Assembly (NCBI GenBank): GCA_007121565.1
Contig: SKKI01000088.1
Coordinates: 1-8,404 of the forward strand
Direction: 5' to 3'
Length of the DNA: 8,404 bases
From: Phycisphaerae bacterium
GTDB taxonomy: Bacteria; Planctomycetota; Phycisphaerae; Sedimentisphaerales; Anaerohalosphaeraceae
The notes under the pieces: model-generated
The model's database searches: none
What the model saw: only the letters and a program-made list of their open reading frames with translations
What the model was told of the DNA's origin: nothing
Program-made: the position numbers and the translations under genes
Shown here: one piece after another, positions 6,118 through 8,404 of the stretch
Layout of the letters: each line of letters starts with the position of its first letter
Position numbering within the stretch: the stretch's first letter is position 1

Positions 6118-6145
6118 ATTATGACACCACTATATTGTGTGTCAA
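6118..6145 (-). promoter_or_regulatory. Near-consensus sigma70 promoter of nrdR
   Basis: On the minus strand a perfect TTGACA (6140-6145), a 16-base spacer and CATAAT (6118-6123; only the first base is off consensus) lie 63 bases before the nrdR start. It gives nrdR and the ATP-cone gene their own transcription, separate from the upstream desulfurase cluster. No terminator is visible between 6186 and the promoter, so some read-through is likely. Confidence 0.7.
6125..6140 (-). promoter_or_regulatory. NrdR-box-like operator in the nrdR promoter
   Basis: The spacer of the nrdR promoter reads ACACAATATAGTGGTG on the minus strand. Its core CAATATAGTG matches the NrdR-box core CwAtATaTwG at nine of ten positions, and the 5' flank ACA also fits. 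The site lies between -35 and -10, where binding would block polymerase. NrdR boxes normally come in pairs about 31-32 bases apart. The only partner I find is a poor CAAAAATGTG 30 bases upstream (about 6158-6167). Outer arms TGACAC/GTGTCA add dyad symmetry. Autoregulation is an inference. Confidence 0.5.
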
Positions 6146-6185
6146 CCCTTTTATTGCCACATTTTTGCCCAAGTCCTATAATTTT

Positions 6186-7346
6186 TCAAGACCTGAGTTC
6201 TAAAACCCCGGCGGTCAGGACGTCGATAACCCGTTCGATCCGGCCCGGTTCGGTGAATCTGCCAAGGCTTAAACGCACCGCGCCAGCGATTTTGTCCTGT
6301 TCCATGCCGATGGCTTTGAGAACGTGGTTGGACTGTGCAGACGCCGAGTCACAGGCCGACCCGGTGGCCGCGGCCAGCGAATCGGCCAAGCGGCCAAGCA
6401 GGGACTCGGCTCGGATGTCGGCAAAGACCACCAGCGCCGTGTTGGGCAGCCGCTCGCCGGTGCGGCCGATGATCTCGGCGCCGCTGACGGCCGAGAGCAG
6501 GCCTTCTTCAAGGCGATTTCGCAGGTGCTGCATCCGTTCGGCGTCGGTCTGTCCGAGTTGGGCGGCCAGTTCAGAGGCTTTGCCCATCGCGGCGATGCCG
6601 GGGACGTTTTCCGTGCCGCCGCGCAGGGTCCGTTCCTGGCCGCCGCCGAGAATCTGGGGACAGAGCCTCACGCGCGGGGCCCGGCTTCGCACATATAACG
6701 CGCCCACGCCTTTGGGGCCGTACATTTTGTGGGCCGACAGCGCCGCCAGATCGACGCCGGTGTCCTCGACGCTGAACGGAATCTTGCCGGGCGCCTGCGT
6801 GGCGTCGCAGAACAACAGCACCCCGCGTTTTTTGCATAACGCGGCAATCTCGACGATCGGGTTGAGCGTGCCCAGCACATTATTGGCCGCCATCACCGAT
6901 ACCAAAATGGTGCGCGGCGTCATCGCCTCTTTGATTTGCTCGGCCGTGACCCGTCCGGCAGAATCGGGACGCAGCAATGTAATCTCGACATCGGCGTTGG
7001 CCAATTGTTTGAGCGGCTCGAGGACAGCCTTGTGCTCGGCCATCGAAGTGATGATATGATTGCCCTTGTCGCGATAGGCCGCCGCGACGCCCTTAATCGC
7101 CAGATTACAGCTTTCGGTTGCACCGGAGGTAAATACAATCTCCGACGCCGCGGCGCCGATCAATGCCGCTGTCTGAGCTCGGGCGGTCTCGATGCAGTCC
7201 GCCGCGGCACGTCCCCAGCGATGATACCGGCTGGACGGATTGCCGTACACCTCGCGCAGTATGACTGTCATCGTCTCCAGCACTGCCGGATCCAGCGGCG
7301 TCGTGGCGTTATAATCCAGATAGATGCCGTCCGTCTCAGGGTTCAA
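6186..7346 (-). CDS. Cysteine desulfurase, NifS/IscS family (PLP enzyme)
   Basis: A class V aminotransferase-fold enzyme that takes sulfur from cysteine as a persulfide, releasing alanine. Counting from TTG 7346 (386 aa, normal length): YLDYNATTPLDP at 9-20, GATES at 75-79, His105 in SMAEHKAV, Asp181 and Gln184 in FCDATQAPG, and the PLP-binding Lys207 in SAHKMYGPKG. The catalytic cysteine is Cys332 in ATGSACDSAS, followed by NHVLKAIG. The start is unclear because no in-frame ATG lies close to the conserved N-terminus. TTG at 7346 or 7355, just after an AGAAAGAG, would overlap the end of the E1-like gene by 11-20 bases. An ATG at 7442 would add 32 atypical Arg-rich residues and overlap by 107 bases. 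Position after mnmA suggests it feeds tRNA 2-thiolation; iron-sulfur assembly is an alternative. Confidence 0.93.
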   Translation of the reverse strand: MNPETDGIYLDYNATTPLDPAVLETMTVILREVYGNPSSRYHRWGRAAADCIETARAQTAALIGAAASEIVFTSGATESCNLAIKGVAAAYRDKGNHIITSMAEHKAVLEPLKQLANADVEITLLRPDSAGRVTAEQIKEAMTPRTILVSVMAANNVLGTLNPIVEIAALCKKRGVLLFCDATQAPGKIPFSVEDTGVDLAALSAHKMYGPKGVGALYVRSRAPRVRLCPQILGGGQERTLRGGTENVPGIAAMGKASELAAQLGQTDAERMQHLRNRLEEGLLSAVSGAEIIGRTGERLPNTALVVFADIRAESLLGRLADSLAAATGSACDSASAQSNHVLKAIGMEQDKIAGAVRLSLGRFTEPGRIERVIDVLTAGVLELRS

Positions 7347-8106
7347 GGCAGTCAAACTCTTTCTGCCGACAGCACCGACACGGCGTGCTCGGCCAAAGCT
7401 TCGACAGCGCGATGCGCTGAACGGTATTATTCCACAAATCAATCTTGGTCAGCATCGGATTGGCCTTTTCGCTATGGCCCGACAGCAGCTTGATCACTTC
7501 GGTTGCCTGGATCGCACTGATCGCAGCCACGACCGAACCAAGCACGCCGAACCGGCGGCAGACGTTCTCATCGCCGCAGGACGGAACAGACGGAAAAATA
7601 CACCGCAAACACGGTGTTGTGCCGGCAATCAGCGTCATCACCTGTCCCTGGCCTTCCATCACACCGGCCGAGACCCACGGAATGGCGAACTTAACCGCAT
7701 AGTCATTGATCAAAAACCGTGTCGGGAAATTATCCGTTCCATCGACGATTACATCGATGTCTTTGGCGGCCCGATGGATCGTCAGTGGGTCGATGCGTTC
7801 AGTAAACGGCTCGATGCGGCAATCGCTGTTAATCGCGGTCAACCGGGCTGCGGCCGCGTCGACCTTCAGCGGATGCGCCGCGGCGTCCTGCTCGCTGTAC
7901 AGGGATTGGCGGTGCAGATTGGACACTTCCACGCTGTCGTCATCGCATATCCGAACCCGCCCCACCCCGGCGCGCACCAACAGCTCGGCCGCCCACGAGC
8001 CTAAGCCCCCGGCTCCGACGACCAGCACGGAAGCGGCGCCGAGCTTGGCCTGTCCGTCTTGCCCAAACGCCGAAAAAGCAATCTGTCGCGAATAACGGTT
8101 TGACAT
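7336..8106 (-). CDS. E1-like ThiF/MoeB/HesA-family adenylyltransferase
   Basis: A complete 256-aa member of the family that adenylates the C-terminus of ubiquitin-like sulfur carriers (ThiS, MoaD and relatives). Seen in order: an N-terminal RYSRQIAFSAFG helix, nucleotide-binding GAGGLG at residues 31-36, DDD at 55-57, NLHRQ at 63-67, Lys81, and DGTDNFPTR at 122-130. Zinc-binding cysteine pairs are CLRC at 166-169 and CRCC (243-246). Cys177 and Cys183 lie just before GVLG, where MoeB/ThiF have the crossover loop. No rhodanese domain follows, so the product resembles bacterial MoeB/ThiF rather than eukaryotic MOCS3/Uba4. ATG 8106 follows an AG-rich stretch. It sits between mnmA and the desulfurase, suggesting a role in sulfur transfer. 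The partner carrier is not in the window, so I give no gene symbol. Confidence 0.92.
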   Translation of the reverse strand: MSNRYSRQIAFSAFGQDGQAKLGAASVLVVGAGGLGSWAAELLVRAGVGRVRICDDDSVEVSNLHRQSLYSEQDAAAHPLKVDAAAARLTAINSDCRIEPFTERIDPLTIHRAAKDIDVIVDGTDNFPTRFLINDYAVKFAIPWVSAGVMEGQGQVMTLIAGTTPCLRCIFPSVPSCGDENVCRRFGVLGSVVAAISAIQATEVIKLLSGHSEKANPMLTKIDLWNNTVQRIALSKLWPSTPCRCCRQKEFDCLEP

Positions 8107-8141
8107 ATTCTTTCTGCTCCCTGACCTCTGATCTCTGTTCT
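8107..8141 (-). repeat. Purine-rich degenerate repeat between mnmA and the E1-like gene
   Basis: The 35-base gap reads on the minus strand as repeated AGA/CAGAG units (AGAACAGAG, ATCAGAGGTC, AGGGAGCAG, AAAGAAT) with almost no pyrimidine except C and single T. It contains the likely ribosome-binding sequence (GGGAG or AGAAAG) of the E1-like gene. It has no stem, so it is not a terminator, and the cluster is probably one transcript. Confidence 0.4.
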
Positions 8142-8404
8142 CTATCCGGCAAGCGACCGTTCAATCCAGCCGCCGCCGAGTACGATATCGCCGTCGTACA
8201 GCACCGCCGCCTGTCCCGGGGTTACGGCATCGACCGGCTCATCAAAAGCAACCTCAAAGCGATCCTCGTCGAGGCGGCGGACCTGGCCGGGCAGCCCGCG
8301 GTTTTTATAACGAATCTGGATATGACAGCGAAACGATTCGGGCACGTCACACAGCCAGTTGGCACGCGCGGCGATCAGGCCGCTGCACGCCAGGGACGTC
8401 CGCG
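8142..8404 (-). CDS. mnmA: tRNA-specific 2-thiouridylase MnmA, C-terminal part
   Basis: The reading frame is open from the window edge to the TAG at 8142-8144, so only about the last 87 residues are present. A GTG at 8345 is an internal valine: upstream codons continue in frame with LACSGLIAARANWLCDV, which matches the segment before the final beta-barrel of MnmA. The last domain is diagnostic: IQIRYKNRGLPGQVRRL, then FDEPVDAVTPGQAAVLY and GGGWIERSL. MnmA makes s2U at the wobble uridine of Lys, Glu and Gln tRNAs, using ATP and persulfide sulfur delivered from a cysteine desulfurase. The PP-loop ATPase domain and catalytic cysteines lie outside the window. It is the first visible gene of the cluster, 35 bases before the E1-like gene. 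Confidence 0.92.
   Translation of the reverse strand, partial: RTSLACSGLIAARANWLCDVPESFRCHIQIRYKNRGLPGQVRRLDEDRFEVAFDEPVDAVTPGQAAVLYDGDIVLGGGWIERSLAG

Noticed and set aside
6121..7059. Open frame of 312 codons on the plus strand opposite the desulfurase
   Set aside because: Its translation is Ser/Arg/Pro-rich low-complexity text mirroring the desulfurase codons; its start lies inside the nrdR promoter and no ribosome site precedes it.
7324..8004. Open frame of 226 codons on the plus strand opposite the E1-like gene
   Set aside because: It is antisense to a gene with every expected family motif and shows no domain of its own.
1..8404. CRISPR array, tRNA genes, insertion sequences, attachment sites or a defence system
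   Set aside because: I found no spaced direct repeats of CRISPR type, no tRNA-like cloverleaf with a terminal CCA, no transposase or integrase and no known defence protein; all recognised genes are housekeeping or metal resistance.

Overview
This window reads as ordinary bacterial chromosome: moderately GC-rich, dense, with AT-rich control regions, Shine-Dalgarno sites and sigma70-like promoters. The gene set suggests a Gram-negative, possibly anaerobic or environmental lineage; a planctomycete-like (Phycisphaerae-type) origin is my guess from overall gene style, not something the sequence proves. I see no CRISPR array, tRNA, rRNA, insertion sequence or phage gene.

Left arm, 1-1608 (+): the end of an arsenic-resistance operon. 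It holds the C-terminal part of a thioredoxin-type ArsC arsenate reductase, a 67-aa AhpD/carboxymuconolactone-decarboxylase-like thiol protein, and an Acr3 arsenite efflux permease. Together they would reduce arsenate and pump out arsenite. The acr3 gene runs tail-to-tail into, and overlaps, a minus-strand YbaK/ProX-type aminoacyl-tRNA deacylase (1599-2120). That gene is divergent from tyrosyl-tRNA synthetase (2363-3577, +), with two back-to-back promoters between them. Downstream of tyrS are two unrecognised genes, 193 aa and 69 aa, coupled by an ATGA overlap.

Centre, 4440-4964: a gene-free, AT-rich stretch of 525 bases. It holds a likely free-standing structured small RNA (about 4536-4755, +) with its own promoter, nested helices and a strong intrinsic terminator. 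It also carries a weak terminator at each side, for the flanking operons.

Right arm, 4965-8404 (all minus strand; transcription runs right to left): MnmA tRNA 2-thiouridylase (C-terminus only), an E1-like ThiF/MoeB/HesA adenylyltransferase, and a NifS/IscS-type cysteine desulfurase form a tight cluster that looks like a sulfur-transfer unit. After a 130-base gap with a near-consensus promoter overlapped by an NrdR-box-like site come NrdR, the ribonucleotide-reductase repressor, and a companion ATP-cone protein without a zinc ribbon. The points most worth a second look are the small RNA, the NrdR plus ATP-cone pair with its apparent autoregulation, and the E1-like/desulfurase/MnmA cluster.
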